The notes: generated from the letters alone by a model not told the origin. Positions 1-11,290 are shown, counted from the stretch's first letter. The stretch is DNA of 64,000 nucleotides from Ceratotherium simum simum (GCF_000283155.1 NW_004454267.1:1661956-1725955), one strand, 5' to 3'. Numbers and translations are program-made.

Positions 1-855
1 GCAGGTTGTCAGTAGGACAGGAACAACCTATAAACAGTCAGCTGGATGAAATCAAAGTTAAAATGTAAAAAAACGATACAACAAAAGGATTCTGGGGTTA
101 CTTCTTGAAAGCCCAGGAAATGGAGCCCACGGCTTGTTTTCGCCCATCCCTGCTGTGGATAACTGGGTAAGAGGCAGCCAAAACGACCCCTCCATCAGCA
201 GCGGCGGAGAACATACAAAGCAGAGAGTGCAAACTGATATGCCAACGGGGGCCAGGTAGGGAAGGGGGACAGGTAGGGACCGCAGTGATGGGGAGAACAC
301 AGGCTTTCTCTAAGAGCCAGATGATAACTGCCATGAGAAAATTCAGCCACAGAGGCAGTGGACCTTCTGATCTTTGGAGATGAACTAGAAGTCTGGATTT
401 TCGTGGAAAATATTGCTATTTTTAAGTGGGGCTATTAATTTTCCAATGAAACACCTGAATTAAACAAAACCAAACCAGCACAAGGGTCAGACACAAAACA
501 CATTAACAAGCGAAAAGTATCCTAGGAGTTGCCAGCTCATGCTCTGAGATCACAGCTAGAAACACGCCCCAGGATGTCCGAGTGATCCTGGGCTGGTTTT
601 TAAGGGTGTTTTATGTCGGGATCGTGAAGCCGATCACGTGATCTCTCCTACAGGGGGTGCTCGAAACGGCATCCCTTCTAGCCCATCTCTGGCCATGGAG
701 ATTGGGACTCATCTCAAGGCTGGACTGTAGTGACGCTATTTGGCTTTGCTCATTTTAAGTGAAGGAGGCGCAGTGGATCCAGTTTGGGCTTCTGGGTGCC
801 TCAAATCCCTGCCAACGTCTTGAGCAACAGGAGTGAGGCGGTGGGGAGGGCCCAG
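1..855. other. Intronic sequence, nothing recognised
   Basis: I see no exon, promoter signature or confident repeat here. A few scattered TAAC/MIR-like words are too short to call. It lies at the downstream end of the large XYLT1 intron that follows exon 29256-29458, assuming the gene continues beyond the window. Confidence 0.5.
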
Positions 856-857
856 GG

Positions 858-1189
858 CTGGGAGTTGGGAGACCCGAGTTCAACTCCATGCTCGCATGAG
901 ACTCGTTTCCACCAAAAAGTAAATTCCATGAGAGTGAGGATGTTGTCTTATTTATTGCCAGAAGGGTGCCTGGCACACGCTTGGCACTCAGTGAATATTT
1001 GTTGAATGACTGGCTGACCGAATGATCTGGGGATATCACTTAAACTACGGGCCTCAGTCTTCCCACCAATAAAATGGGAATTAACAATGGCTGCAATGCT
1101 TACCTCGAAGAGTTGCCATAATGAGATAACGGACTCGTGAAAGGGCTTGAAAAAAAGGTGTAAAGAGCTATGACATGATGAGACACATT

Positions 1190-1190
<1 letters not shown>
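858..1190 (+). repeat. MIR SINE split by an L2 3' end
   Basis: The left MIR piece (about 858-900) has the GAGACCCGAGTTCAACTCC core; the right piece (about 1022-1190) has CCTCAGTCTTCCCACC, AAAATGGGAATTAAC and the usual tail. Between them, about 905-1020, is an L2 3' end: TCCATGAGAGTGAGGATG, GTGCCTGGCACACGC and TGAATATTTGTTGAATGA. Confidence 0.55.
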
Positions 1191-1645
<455 letters not shown>

Positions 1646-1649
1646 GACT

Positions 1650-2105
1650 GTTTGTGTCTCCTATATACTCCATATCCTGTGAAGCCCTTGAGGATAAGCA
1701 CAGCATCTTATTTGTTTTGGAATCTCCAGTGCCCAGCACTGGGCTTGGCAAACAGTAAGTCACCAGTGTGTGGTTCAATGCCATATACGTAGCAACCTCA
1801 GGGCCTTTGCACTTGCCATGCCTTGGAAATTCTGTGCTGTATCTGGCTTGCCCTTGTCATCCAGGTCTCCTTTCAAATGTCACCTCTTCAGAGAAGCCTC
1901 TTCTGGCCACCCAACCTAAAGTGGCACCTGTCTCCCTGACCCCACCTTGATCACATCACTCTATTTACATCACTGTCTTATCACCATCTGAAAGCGTTAA
2001 ATTTGCTTGCATTAGGATGTAAGCTCCGTGAGGACAGACCTAGTTGGACTTCATCACTGCAAAATAGTAGGAACTACATTAATGTTTGTTAGATGAATGA
2101 ACGAC
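1650..2105 (+). repeat. L2 LINE 3'-end fragments (two)
   Basis: A first tail-like piece (about 1650-1775) contains GTGCCCAGCACTGGGC and CAGTAAG. The second (about 1795-2105) has AGGGCCTTTGCACTTGCC, AAATGTCACCTCTTCAGAGA, ATGTAAGCTCCGTGAGGACA and a TTGTTAGATGAATGAACGA tail, all diagnostic of L2. Confidence 0.75.
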
Positions 2106-2884
2106 TCAAAGCAAGATGAGTTTGAGCTGACTTCTTCAAATGCATTTTGAAGAATGAATGAATGGATGAATACCAAGTCTTCAGTAACCACTGGGTTACT
2201 GATAGAGAGAGCTTTAAAAAATATGAAGTGCGATACTAACGATGACATCGTTCCTGGCATTGTTATCCCAAATTTATCGCCATCAATCTTGGCACTAGCA
2301 GTGTAGTCACAGCTAATCAGCTTGCGCACACAGCTGTGACAGTATTTTAAAAGGCAGTCACACAGGTCTCCATCTGCCAGAAATGCAGTCGCCTCTTCCG
2401 CTGAATAAACTCAAACAGGTAAACGGTGCTGAAGTGACAGCTCCCTTATCATCAGGGGCTCTGCTCAGGGATTTTTACTTAGAAGGAAAGGGTTAACCAT
2501 TGTTTCAAATTCGGAGAAACGGAGAAGGCAGAGGAAGGGAAGGACATCTCTGGGAACAGAATGGAGGCTAGACTTTTGGAAGGCAGGTGCGTGCCTTAGA
2601 AAGTGACGCCTGGGCTCTAGAAGCAGACAGGTCTGGAGACAGACCCCCCTCCACTCCTGACCCAGCTGTGCGTCCAAGGGGAAGTCACTTAACCCCCGAG
2701 TGGTGGCCTTCTCCGAACTCACCTGGCTGCCCCACAGACAGCGGGCTCTCCACGCATATATACTGAATGGATAACTGGGTGGATATCAAAGGCATACAGT
2801 AGGCGCACAATAAAGGCAAGCTGCCCTGCTCTTTCTGCCTCCCACCATCTGGTGGGAGCCACCCCCCCCTTCCCTGCAACTCCC
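2105..2884. other. Intronic sequence leading into the CpG island
   Basis: About 2105-2420 is AT-rich and repeat-poor (an AATGAATGAATGGATGAAT run at 2153-2171). From 2460 onward there are MIR-like words (GACCCAGCTGTGCGTCC; CATACAGTAGGCGCACAATAAA near 2790-2810). Nothing codes. Confidence 0.4.
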
Positions 2885-3300
2885 TGCAGTCGCGCCGCGC
2901 CCTGCCCCTGCTCTCTGATTGGCTGACTCATGTTGAGCAACTCATAATTCCAGGGGAGGGGGCGCAAAGCAGTTCAGAGATGCTGCGGCGCAAATGAGCA
3001 CCGCCGCCGTCCCAGCCCATTACCGAAATAAACACCAATTCAAAACCGGCCGTTTTCGCGGCAGCAGACGCCAGCAACACCCCGCGTGTCTGCCATGAGG
3101 CGAATGCGCACAGACGCAGCGAGCTGAGCCCTGGCGCTGCGCACAGGCGTGAGGCCCGGGGGCGCAGACAAAGGCTGAACCCACGCGTCTGCGCAATGGC
3201 GCGTCTCCCGCGTGGACGGCCCCGCCCCGGGCTCCACGGGGCAGCCCACGCCTGCCTCCTGCCAAGCTCCGGGAGCTCGTGGGCACGGGGCCTCCTGGAG
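2885..3300. promoter_or_regulatory. CpG island with promoter-like motifs inside XYLT1
   Basis: By eye about 40 CpG dinucleotides fall in roughly 370 bp, far above the depleted background. Visible elements are an inverted CCAAT box (ATTGG, 2918-2922), an AP-1 site (TGACTCA, 2924-2930), a GC box (GGGGAGGGGGCG, about 2954-2965) and three NRF1-like half-sites TGCGCA (3105-3110, 3139-3144, 3190-3195). No TATA box is placed convincingly. CpG islands that escape decay are normally unmethylated in the germ line and act as promoters, so an internal XYLT1 or noncoding-RNA start is possible; no transcript evidence is available. The overlapping GC-rich open frames are ignored. Confidence 0.6.
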
Positions 3301-4110
3301 TTGCTGGCAGAGGAGGAAACGAAATCGGCTTATAGGAGAAAAAATTAAAGCACTCTCTCTCTCCAAACCATAAAGAGGCCCATTCCATCTCCGCGTCTTA
3401 GCCGTTACTATTGACCAGCCCCCTCGCTACTCTCCGCGACAGTTCATTATTGTCGTCCTGGTGAATACGGGGACAAGTTAACCTCTGAATGGGGCCCTGG
3501 CAGCAGGAATAATAAGGGCCTCTCAGCGGCTTCGGTGGGAGGATTGAAGGGGCCGGCCGGGGCTCGGGGCCCCCTCGCGCGCAGCCCCAGGCCCCCCAGG
3601 GGCGGCGGCTGCAGCTCCACTGGGCAACCTCAGAAAGCGCCTTTCAGGGCCCTGGGCGGGGGCCATTTTCACATTTCCCGCTTCACAGAGTCCCCATCTG
3701 ACGGGGATGAATAGGCATTTAGCGAATTTACTTAGCGATGCTTCCACATGAAATCTTCTCAAAAGATGACATCTTGGGGGAGGGAGGGCGGACGGGGAGG
3801 GGGCCGCGGATTCCAGGCCCAGAGCTTGTGGGGAAAGCCGCTTTTCAAAGCCAAGTGCTGTGCGCTCTGCTTGGCTGGACTGCACGGGGAGGGGACCCCT
3901 GCCTCCCCCCTCTCCCTGGGGGCCCGGGGCCCCTTGCTCTCCCTCTGAGTAAAAAGCCTGCTCTGCATGCCAAAGCCGGTCTCCCCAGCCCTTCTCCTAG
4001 GAGAGACGGAATTGGGCTGGGGACCAAGTTTGCCTATTGTTGCTTTCAGACGCCTGTCGATAATTGCCTACATAATATTTAGTTCTCCCCGGATAATTAA
4101 CAGCTTGCGA
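3301..4110. promoter_or_regulatory. Repeat-free, partly CpG-rich block; candidate regulatory element
   Basis: The block continues the island: 3400-3660 is CpG-rich (CTCGCGCGCAG, GGCGGCGGCTG), and 3670-4110 alternates with AT-rich motif-dense sequence: GGGATGAATAGGCATTTAGCG, AAAAGATGACATC, GATAATTGCCTACATAATA and GGATAATTAACAGC, which contain homeodomain-type TAATT cores. No interspersed repeat is recognised over about 800 bp in an otherwise repeat-dense intron. Conservation is inferred from appearance only. Confidence 0.45.
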
Positions 4111-4439
4111 TCTGTCGACATGCTACCTAGTCCCAGTCTCTCTCTCCTGCCCTCTCTCCCCTCACACACATTTCTCACTCCGTTCTGGTGGAATCATTTG
4201 CCAAGTGACTTCCACTGTGGCATCCCTGTGTCTGTCTCCTCACCAATTTCCTTCCACCTTTCCTGAAGATTACTAGAAGACATGTCTCTCCGTCTGTGCC
4301 AGTTCCTCTGATTCATGATGGTGACTCTGGGGCCCATCACTGTAGCTTTTGGAGCCATTGGGACATCTTTGTGGAAATACATAAACGTATTGGAACCATA
4401 TGGGAATCTTGGCTGAAATGAATAAATAAATGAATCACA

Positions 4440-4690
4440 AAATAAGCTCTCAAACCACGACCATTTATGGAATGTCCATCATGCCCTAGGCCCTGGGGTA
4501 GAGTTCTGCCACATTTTATTGCATTTATTATTCACAAAGATGCTATAAAACGTGAGTTTCATTCCCATTTTGCAGATGAGCAACTGGGACTCAGAGAAGT
4601 CGCCCATTTAGTAAGGTGCAGAACCAGGATTGGAACCCGCTTCTAAACGTCAAAGCTCCAGCTCTTCACGACCTGAGTGCTTCTGCAAAC
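4440..4690 (-). repeat. MIR SINE
   Basis: Reverse-orientation MIR: CATTCCCATTTTGCAGATGAG, CAACTGGGACTCAGAGAAG and AACCAGGATTGGAACCCG. It is followed by a GAATGAGTGAATGAATGAAT run at 4690-4711. Confidence 0.7.
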
Positions 4691-5029
4691 GAATGAGTGA
4701 ATGAATGAATGAATTCCATCCCAGGTGCAGGAGAAAAGATACAGGTGCTCTCATGCCTCCCTATTCAGAGCCTGGTCTTCGGACCAACAGAAATGCCTTA
4801 TCTCAGGCTCCACCCAAGACCTACTGAGTTAAAATTTGCCTTTGGACAAGATTCCCGGGTGACGTGTGTGCCCTTTAAAGTAGAAACAGCACCGCTTCAA
4901 GTCAAGCATGAATATTGCTAGTTAATTCCCTTCCTCTTTCCTCCATCTTCTCCCCACAGTCTCTTCCTGAAAGCCCAGACTTGGAGCCAGTTACTTTCAT
5001 CTCAATAAGCCTCAGGCGTTGGGAGTATG

Positions 5030-5112
5030 ACATAAAATAATGCATGAAAGACCCGTGCGGGAGCACGCGGCATAAAGTAAGCCCTTGATAAATGTTAGCT
5101 GTTATTTAATAG
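5030..5112 (+). repeat. MIR tail fragment
   Basis: CATAAAGTAAGCCCTTGATAA followed by ATGTTAGCTGTTATT matches the 3' part of MIR. The flanking 4725-5030 and 5112-6015 hold nothing I can call. Confidence 0.5.
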
Positions 5113-6019
5113 TATTATTACTGCCGTCTTGAACACCAGAAGCTGAAGACACTTTGGACTGGGGACAGCAGTATAAAGACCCAACCTGATTTGAACTTGG
5201 AAGGCTTTCTGTGCATAATACCCATGGGATGTTCTGCAGAGCATGGTTTAGGAGATGCCCCCTGGAAGGGACTTGTCCACAGTCTCCTAGCTGGTGTGAG
5301 TTAGGAACTGGCTCCCAGAGGGCCACCGCACCATCGTGTGGGTCTAATACGCACAATGGCTCTGGGCATGAAGACACACAGGAAGAAGGGGCATAGCTCA
5401 GCTCTCAGGTTCGCCCAGTGCCCAGGAGCCCAGTCACAGCCAAGCCTGTCTGCTGGCAGCGTGTGGCAGGGTGAGGAGGGGATGGGGCCTGCTTAGCCTG
5501 CACTTGGAAGGAGCCCAACACAGCCACCTGTACTTCTCTGGGCCCCTCCAGCCCACACCACTGTGCCCCGGAACCCCTTCCCTGCTACAGGATGCTGAGA
5601 AGAATCTGCCAGAGGTGCTCACGACTAATGGTGAGGCTGACAGTGCTAAGGCACAAGTTAAACAGGGAGTTTTTGTGAATGTCAGGATGCGGGATTTCAA
5701 ACCCCTGATGCTGCCAGGTATGTGCAGACCCCAGAGGGCACCAGATTTAGCCCTCCTGGATGCAATGGGCGGGCCATTTGCGGAGCAGAAATGTGCATGA
5801 GGGGCGGTGGATGGAGGACTGTGGAATCGGGCAAGCTGAGGATGGTGAGGATCGAGGCACCTTCAATCTGAGCTCAGAATATACGGTGTCAGTGTTTCCC
5901 CAACTCCTTCCACTGGTGTATCATCTACACAGTTACTTCATATGTATGTTCAATTTAAATACCACTTTAGCTTTATCCTATGCAACAATATTCCTGATCT
6001 CTGATCTATCTTTTTTCTC

Positions 6020-6715
6020 AAATTTTAAATTGTGGTAAAATACACATAACATAACATTTGCCATCTTAACCATTTTACGTGTATAGTTCAGTCGTATTAA
6101 GCACACTCATACTGTTGTGCAACCATTACCACCATCCCTCTCCAGAACTCTTTTCATTTTGCAAAACTGAAACTCCATATCCATTAAAGAACTCCCCATT
6201 TCCCCTCCTTCCAGCCCCTGGGAACCACCATTCTACTCTCTGTCTCTGTGAATAGTCAAATTCATAGAGTAGTCAAACTCTAGGAACCTCATTTAAGTGG
6301 AATCAGACAGTATTTGTCCTTTTGTGACTGGCTGCTTTCACTTAGCACAATGTTCTCAAGAATCATCCACATGGTAGCATGTGTCAGAATTCCGCCCCCC
6401 CACCCTGCTGAGGAAGATTAGCCCTGAGCTAACATCTGTTGCTAATCTTCCTCTTTTTTTTTGCTTGAGGAAGATTAGCCCTAAGCTAACATCTGTGCCC
6501 ATCTTCCTCTACTTTATATGTGGGTCGCCACCATAGCATGGCTGATGAGTGGTGTATGTCCGTGCTTGGGATCTGAACCCATGAACCCGGGCCACTGAAG
6601 TGGAGCCTGCCAAACTTAACCACAACGGGACCGGTCCCTTGAATTTCCTCCTTTTTAAGGCTAAATAATATTCCATTCTGAAGTACCATTTTTATCTTTT
6701 TTTCCTGTTACACAT
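6020..6715 (-). repeat. L1 3'-region fragment (antisense), split by an ERE
   Basis: TGTGGTAAAATACACATAAC, TTGTGCAACCATTACCACC, CCCTGGGAACCACCATTCTA and CACTTAGCACAATG (6020-6390), resuming with TTTTTAAGGCTAAATAATA after 6650, are the antisense of the 3' part of older mammalian L1s. The ERE at 6407-6638 interrupts it. Confidence 0.8.
6407..6638 (-). mobile_element. ERE SINE copy 1
   Basis: Two GAGGAAGATTAGCCCT units (6409 and 6466) precede TTCCTCTACTTTATATGTGG and a degenerate GGGACCGGTCCC end. Imperfect target duplications GAATTCCGCC (about 6388) and GAATTTCCTCC (6641) flank it, within an L1 relic. Confidence 0.85.
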
Positions 6716-7084
6716 GAAAAGCAATAATGACTACTTGTCTGTATATCTCCTAAAGCAACTCGGCCACCAAGAGCATATGGAGAATGGTCAACTGTCCTGG
6801 TTTCCCCAGGACTGAGAGGGTGCCCAGGACACAGAACTTTTAGTCTTAAAATCAGACAGGCCTGGGCAAACCAAGACGAGTTGGTGACCCCAAGCATGTG
6901 GATCTGCGGAGGGCTGTGTGATCACAGGAGAAAGGTCACACTCCATCTTTCTAGGATGAGCCCAAGAGTACAGAAAACCATGATGGCGGGAGCACCAACT
7001 GTAACCTCTTCCCATGCTTTCAAAATTATTATAATGAAACTTAGGCTACAGTAAGATAGAGAATTAAATAACAGCAATAGTAAC

Positions 7085-7235
7085 AATAGCAACAGCATCT
7101 AACACTCGAGTGCCTACTATGTGGGCCAAACATTATTCTAAGCACTTTGCATCTATTAACCCACTTATTCCTCATGACAGCACTATGAAATAGACGCTAT
7201 AATATTTATATCCATGTTTATTACATAAACGGGAA
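7085..7235 (-). repeat. MIR SINE fragment
   Basis: CTCGAGTGCCTACTATGTG, TTCTAAGCACTTTGCATC and CTCATGACAGCACTATGAAA match reverse-orientation MIR. Confidence 0.65.
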
Positions 7236-7251
7236 CATGCATGTACGTAGC

Positions 7252-7490
7252 TTTTTTTTTTTTTGGTGAGGAAGATCAGCCCTGAGCTAACATCCATGCC
7301 AATCCTCCTCTTTTTGCTGAGGAAGACTGGCCCTGGGCTAACATCTGTGCCCATCTTCCCCCACTTTACATGGGACGCTGCCACAGCATGGCCTGACAAG
7401 CAGTGCATCGGTGTGCGCCCGGGATCCAAACCCAGGCCGCCAGCAGCGGAGCGCGCACACTTAACCGCTAAGCCACTGGGGCCGGCCCCC
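7252..7490 (-). mobile_element. ERE SINE copy 2
   Basis: A poly-T start, GTGAGGAAGATCAGCCCTGA, ACTTTACATGGGACGCTGCC and GGGGCCGGCCCCC end. Target duplication (G/A)TAGCTTTTT is seen at about 7248 and 7491. Internal promoter remnants of a tRNA-derived SINE lie near the 7470 end. Confidence 0.9.
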
Positions 7491-7519
7491 ATAGCTTTTT
7501 AATATAATGATACATCCTG

Positions 7520-7760
7520 CTGTTCTGTCTAATCCGCACATACAGGTAGCTTTCGTCCTTTTCACGGCTGCACAGAATCCTGTGGAATGGGCAGAGCCAA
7601 TCCCCTAGTGATGGACATTTCGGTTATTTCCTTTTTCCATCCTCTTACAGATATCGCTCCTATGAACGTCCTTGCACATTTATCTTTCCATATGTGGGTA
7701 TGACAGATTTCTGTAGGATTAAATTCCTAGATGAAGAATTGTTCATGCAAAGGGCACTTT
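7520..7760 (-). repeat. L1 fragment (antisense)
   Basis: AGTGATGGACATTTCGGTTA, CTCCTATGAACGTCCTTGCA and GTAGGATTAAATTCCTAGAT correspond to the L1 3' part read antisense. The next 7760-8160 is GC-rich intron with no feature. Confidence 0.65.
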
Positions 7761-8164
7761 TTAGTCTCTCTTTGCTTTCAGAAAGACATGCGACACGGAC
7801 TCAGGCTGCCCCAAGAGGGCATGGCTGGGGCTCACGCCATTGCACAGAAACCACGCTGGCTGGCCAGCAGGGGCGTGGGGAGGGAAAAGGAAATTGCACA
7901 GGTGATGGAGTGGGGGCTGTCCTGGAGGGGCTGGTGGGCTTCTCGGGCAGGCTGGCCAGGCCTGGGCCAGGGCCTTCTGGCTTCCCCATGGTACCAACAA
8001 CCAGTAGGACCCAAGTGAGCCTCTGTCGAGCAGCAAGGGGTGTGGGGCATGCGCAGAACTATCCTCTCCAGTGCCCGGGGCAGCTGCTCCAGCTGGTGCA
8101 CATCTGTCTGCTGACAGCCCCGGGATTTTCCATCCGGGCACCTCGGACAACACTTTTCAGGAGC

Positions 8165-8487
8165 CCGGCTGTAGTCATGAGACGAGCAGGCGCTAGGTCT
8201 AATTCTGTGTTCCTCCAGGACCTGACACACAGTAGGCGCTCAACAAATACTCATTGGCGTGCTTAACAAATGCCCACGTGGAGCACTGGCATGTGGGGCT
8301 CATGGGTGCAGCTGCCGTGCCCAGCACAGTGCCTGCCCCACTGGAGCAGGGGCTCAGCCCAGGAAGGCAGAGAGCTCCATCGGCCACTTCTATATCCGTG
8401 CCTTTGCCCATTCCATTCCCTTGGCCAGAAATGCTCTTCCCTATGTCTTTGCCCAGTGAACTCCCCATGGCATGAGAAATGCTTGAT
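8165..8487 (+). repeat. L2 fragments
   Basis: CCTGACACACAGTAGGCGCT and CAACAAATACTC (8220-8255) are L2 tail. TTTGCCCATTCCATTCCCTT and GGCCAGAAATGCTC (8402-8435) are L2 body. Confidence 0.55.
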
Positions 8488-8500
8488 AAAAATGATTGCA

Positions 8501-8648
8501 GGGCCAGCCCCGTGGCTTAGCGGTTAAGTGCTCGCGCTCCGCTGCTGGCGGCCCGGGTTCGCATCCCGGGCGCGCACTGACGCACCGCTTCTCCGGCCAT
8601 GCTGAGGCTGCATCCCACATACAACTATCTACTGGGGCTTTGGGGGGA
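8501..8648 (+). mobile_element. ERE SINE copy 3 (sense, least diverged)
   Basis: The only plus-strand copy. It starts GGGCCAGCCCCGTGGCTTAG, includes GCGGTTAAGTGCTCGCGC and GGCGGCCCGGGTTCGCATCC (tRNA-like A and B box region), and ends CTACTGGGGCTTTGGGG. A perfect 13-bp target duplication AAAAATGATTGCA lies at 8488-8500 and 8649-8661, indicating a comparatively recent insertion. Confidence 0.93.
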
Positions 8649-8679
8649 AAAAATGATTGCAAAAAACTTTCCCTGTGTC

Positions 8680-8880
8680 ACCTCAAAGTGTTAAGTGTTT
8701 CTCCTCCTTTAATGTCACAATAACCCCATCCAGCAGGTACCAGTATATTCATGAACAAAGTAGGAAAAGAAGATATTTAATGGCTTGGCCAAAGTCTTAT
8801 AAGAGGTGGAGTGGAGATTCAGACCTCGACACTCCAGGTCCGCAGTCTGGATCTTTTCAGTCCTGCTTTCCTCATGGTGA
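8680..8880 (-). repeat. MIR SINE
   Basis: TTTAATGTCACAATAACCCC, TGGCTTGGCCAAAGTC and GTGGAGATTCAGACC fit reverse MIR. Confidence 0.55.
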
Positions 8881-9495
8881 ATAAGCTTCAGGAGTGCATT
8901 TTGGTTCTTTAGAAAGAGAGCCAGGACACAGCACAGGAAACAGCAGCCGCCTTCTGAAGCCTCCTCCTTCCTTTCAAGGGGACCATTGTCGGACCTACGT
9001 TGGACATCAGGAGGTGACAGAGATAAAACCTTCTGTCCCCCGTGTGGGTCTTTCTGCTGCACTTGTCTGAAGTCTGAGCCCGGCCACTTGATTTCCCCTC
9101 ACTGCATTCCATCTCACGAATGGATTCCTACCCTTTCTCCCACATGGTTTATTTCTTTTTGAGTGGGGGGAGTGACTGCCATCACTCTGTGTTCGACTCT
9201 CCGGACGGTTTCTGCTTGGACCTTACTGGAGTCTTCTTGTCTGCTAGGAAATCTCTCAGGAGGCCAGAATTCCAGAAGAAGAAGAAGAAAGGTCAAAGGC
9301 AAAAACACTGGAGATAGAGAATGGAAATCCCTGATTCGAATGCAGTCAAGGCTCACAGCGAGACCCACATTTGCTAAGATACAGGGAAAAATGTCTGGAA
9401 AGGCCAGATACTGTATTTCATCCTGGACCCTGTGGGCATAATTACAGCCACCTGGGCACCTGATGAAACGTGAACTGGATAACATGCTGCCCCAG
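8881..9495. other. Intronic sequence, nothing recognised
   Basis: No repeat or exon is called. An AGAAGAAGAAGAAAG run lies near 9275-9290. Confidence 0.4.
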
Positions 9496-9499
9496 CTTC

Positions 9500-9790
9500 C
9501 AGACGCTGCTCTAATCCATCCTCCGGCTAGAAGTTGTAGGATCTTGCTAGAACATAAGTGTGCTCATGCCCCCTCTTCTACTTAATATCCTCAGTGGCTC
9601 TCTAGCACTTGCAGGACCATGTCCTAACTCCTCAGCAAGGCATGCAAGGTGGTTTTGAGCTGGTCCTGCCTGCTTAATCTTTGGGATTACTTGAAGTTTT
9701 CTAAATGTTCTGTGCTCTTTCATAACTCTAAGACTTTGCAAGCTCTGCTTGCTCTCCTGGGAAACATGATTTCCCATTTCTTTGACAGCT
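9500..9790 (+). repeat. L2 LINE fragment
   Basis: CTCAGTGGCTCTCTAGCACT, CAAGGCATGCAAGGTGGTTT and AAATGTTCTGTGCTCTTTCA match the L2 3' region. Confidence 0.6.
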
Positions 9791-10354
9791 TAGGTGCTAG
9801 ACACCTGGAACAGCAGCGGGATAAAGTGACTATGGTCCCTGTCCTCAAGTGGCACACAGGACAGTGCGGAAGGGAGACAAATAGGTAGAGTCTTGTGATA
9901 TGGGGTCAAGCATCAAGTGAACTAAAGCACAAGTCTCGCTGGAGACACCAGGGGACAGCTCTTCCCTCCACACAGGCAGACAGCCAACCAGAGAACCACA
10001 GGATGAAAAAACTCCATCACTTCTAATGGATTTATCTTTTTGTTATCGACGAAAACGATGCAGAATTAAAACATGCTCATTGCATTTGCAAGAACTGGCA
10101 AACCATTTCTCAAAGCCTCAACGCTTTCAGAGAACATTCATAAGACACACATTTTTCATTTTAAACACACATAAGCCATTCTAAGAGGCAGTTTATCTGA
10201 CGTTCCATCAGTGGGAACTCTTAACATGTCAGCCCTTCCTCCAGACGGCTGTAATGGAAAGGTAACTGACAAGAATCAGCATCCAGAGCCAAGCCTGATT
10301 CTAGAAGCCAAGCCTGATCCTAGAACACCGCTGGAATCATGAGTGAAGAACTAA
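9791..10354. other. Intronic sequence with a short tandem duplication
   Basis: Repeat-poor. Two adjacent copies of AGCCAAGCCTGATTCTAGAA (the second reads GATCC) lie at about 10289-10325. Confidence 0.45.

Positions 10355-10358
<4 letters not shown>

Positions 10359-10392
<34 letters not shown>
10359..10392 (+). repeat. (TG)n microsatellite
   Basis: An uninterrupted TG dinucleotide run of about 16 units, with CG replacing TG near the end. Confidence 0.95.
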
Positions 10393-10394
<2 letters not shown>

Positions 10395-10679
10395 AAGTCT
10401 ATTTGAGTGTATTTTAATTCTCTGAAATCAGGTCGTCCTCATATGCCATGAGACATCTCAAATGGGCAGAACATTTGGTTGACCAAATTCTGCGTCCCCC
10501 TACAACGGCTGATTACAGCCAGTTATTTGATTTGCTTTTGGGGGGACAAGACGAGGCCAGCTTTGGAGGACATCAAACAACTGAATCTTAAAAGTCAATG
10601 TGATTTAAGGGGGAAAGCCAAAACTTGGCTACACCGAAAGCTGTTTTCAGAGAGGCGTTTGTAGAAATTTCTCTCTGAT

Positions 10680-10850
10680 CTTTGCCACTTTGTTGCTGTT
10701 TGATTTCGAGTAAGTTCCTCAAGTTCTCTGAGCCTTTGTTTTCTAAGCTGCAAAATGGGGATAACAGTGGTCTCTGAGTTGCTGTGTGGTGTGGGGTATG
10801 GCACACACAGTGCCTGGCCCATGGTAGGTGCTCAGTAGATGGAAGCCTTA
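10680..10850 (+). repeat. MIR SINE
   Basis: AAGTTCTCTGAGCCTTTG, GCAAAATGGGGATAACAG and GTGCCTGGCCCATGGTAGGT are the MIR core and tail. Confidence 0.75.
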
Positions 10851-10929
10851 GAAAGAAGTTACTAGATCCTCTGCTTGGAAATGCCAGAGGAAAGGGCATG
10901 TCCACCGTCCTCCACCAAGCTGTGACATT

Positions 10930-11290
10930 TTTACTCTTACACGCCTGTGTCCCTAACACTAGTGTAAGTTACATATGTTCAGATCCCTTGACTGTAAGCC
11001 ACCTGAGGACAGGAACCTTGTCTAATTCAGCTACATTTCCCCACTGTCCCGCACAGGCCTGAAACACGGCAGGGTCTAGCAGCCTGATGTCTCTTTCTCT
11101 TTGGGTCCTCATGCCCATTTCAGAGTGGCCCACAGAAATTGCTCAGGACATGTGTGTTGCCTTCCAGAATGAGAGCTTTGTCCACACCGTCCCCCATGCT
11201 GGGAACACCCTTTCTCCGTCTTCGCCTGGTTAACTCCTGTTTGTCTTTGCAAGAACTTGCTCAGTGTCAGTTCAACTGGGAAGAGCTGGA
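10930..11290 (+). repeat. L2 fragments
   Basis: TGACTGTAAGCCACCTGAGG with ACAGGAACCTTGTCTAATTC (10990-11030) and CCCATGCTGGGAACACCC (11195) resemble L2 body and 3' end. Confidence 0.5.

Noticed and set aside
3020..3388. Overlapping GC-rich minus-strand open frames (up to 122 codons) in the CpG island
   Set aside because: Long open frames are expected by chance in GC-rich DNA; Arg/Ala/Gly/Pro-rich translation without a recognisable domain.
3523..3885. 120-codon minus-strand frame beside the CpG island
   Set aside because: Low-complexity Ala/Pro-rich translation, competing frames on the other strand, no homology recognised.
7263..7502. Similar open frames at 7263 and 47120 sharing RKISPELTSMPILLFLLRK
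   Set aside because: Both are translations of the antisense strand of ERE SINE copies; the protein similarity reflects the shared repeat, not a gene family.
8501..8575. tRNA-like A and B box sequence
   Set aside because: Part of a tRNA-derived ERE SINE; no intact cloverleaf or 3' acceptor.
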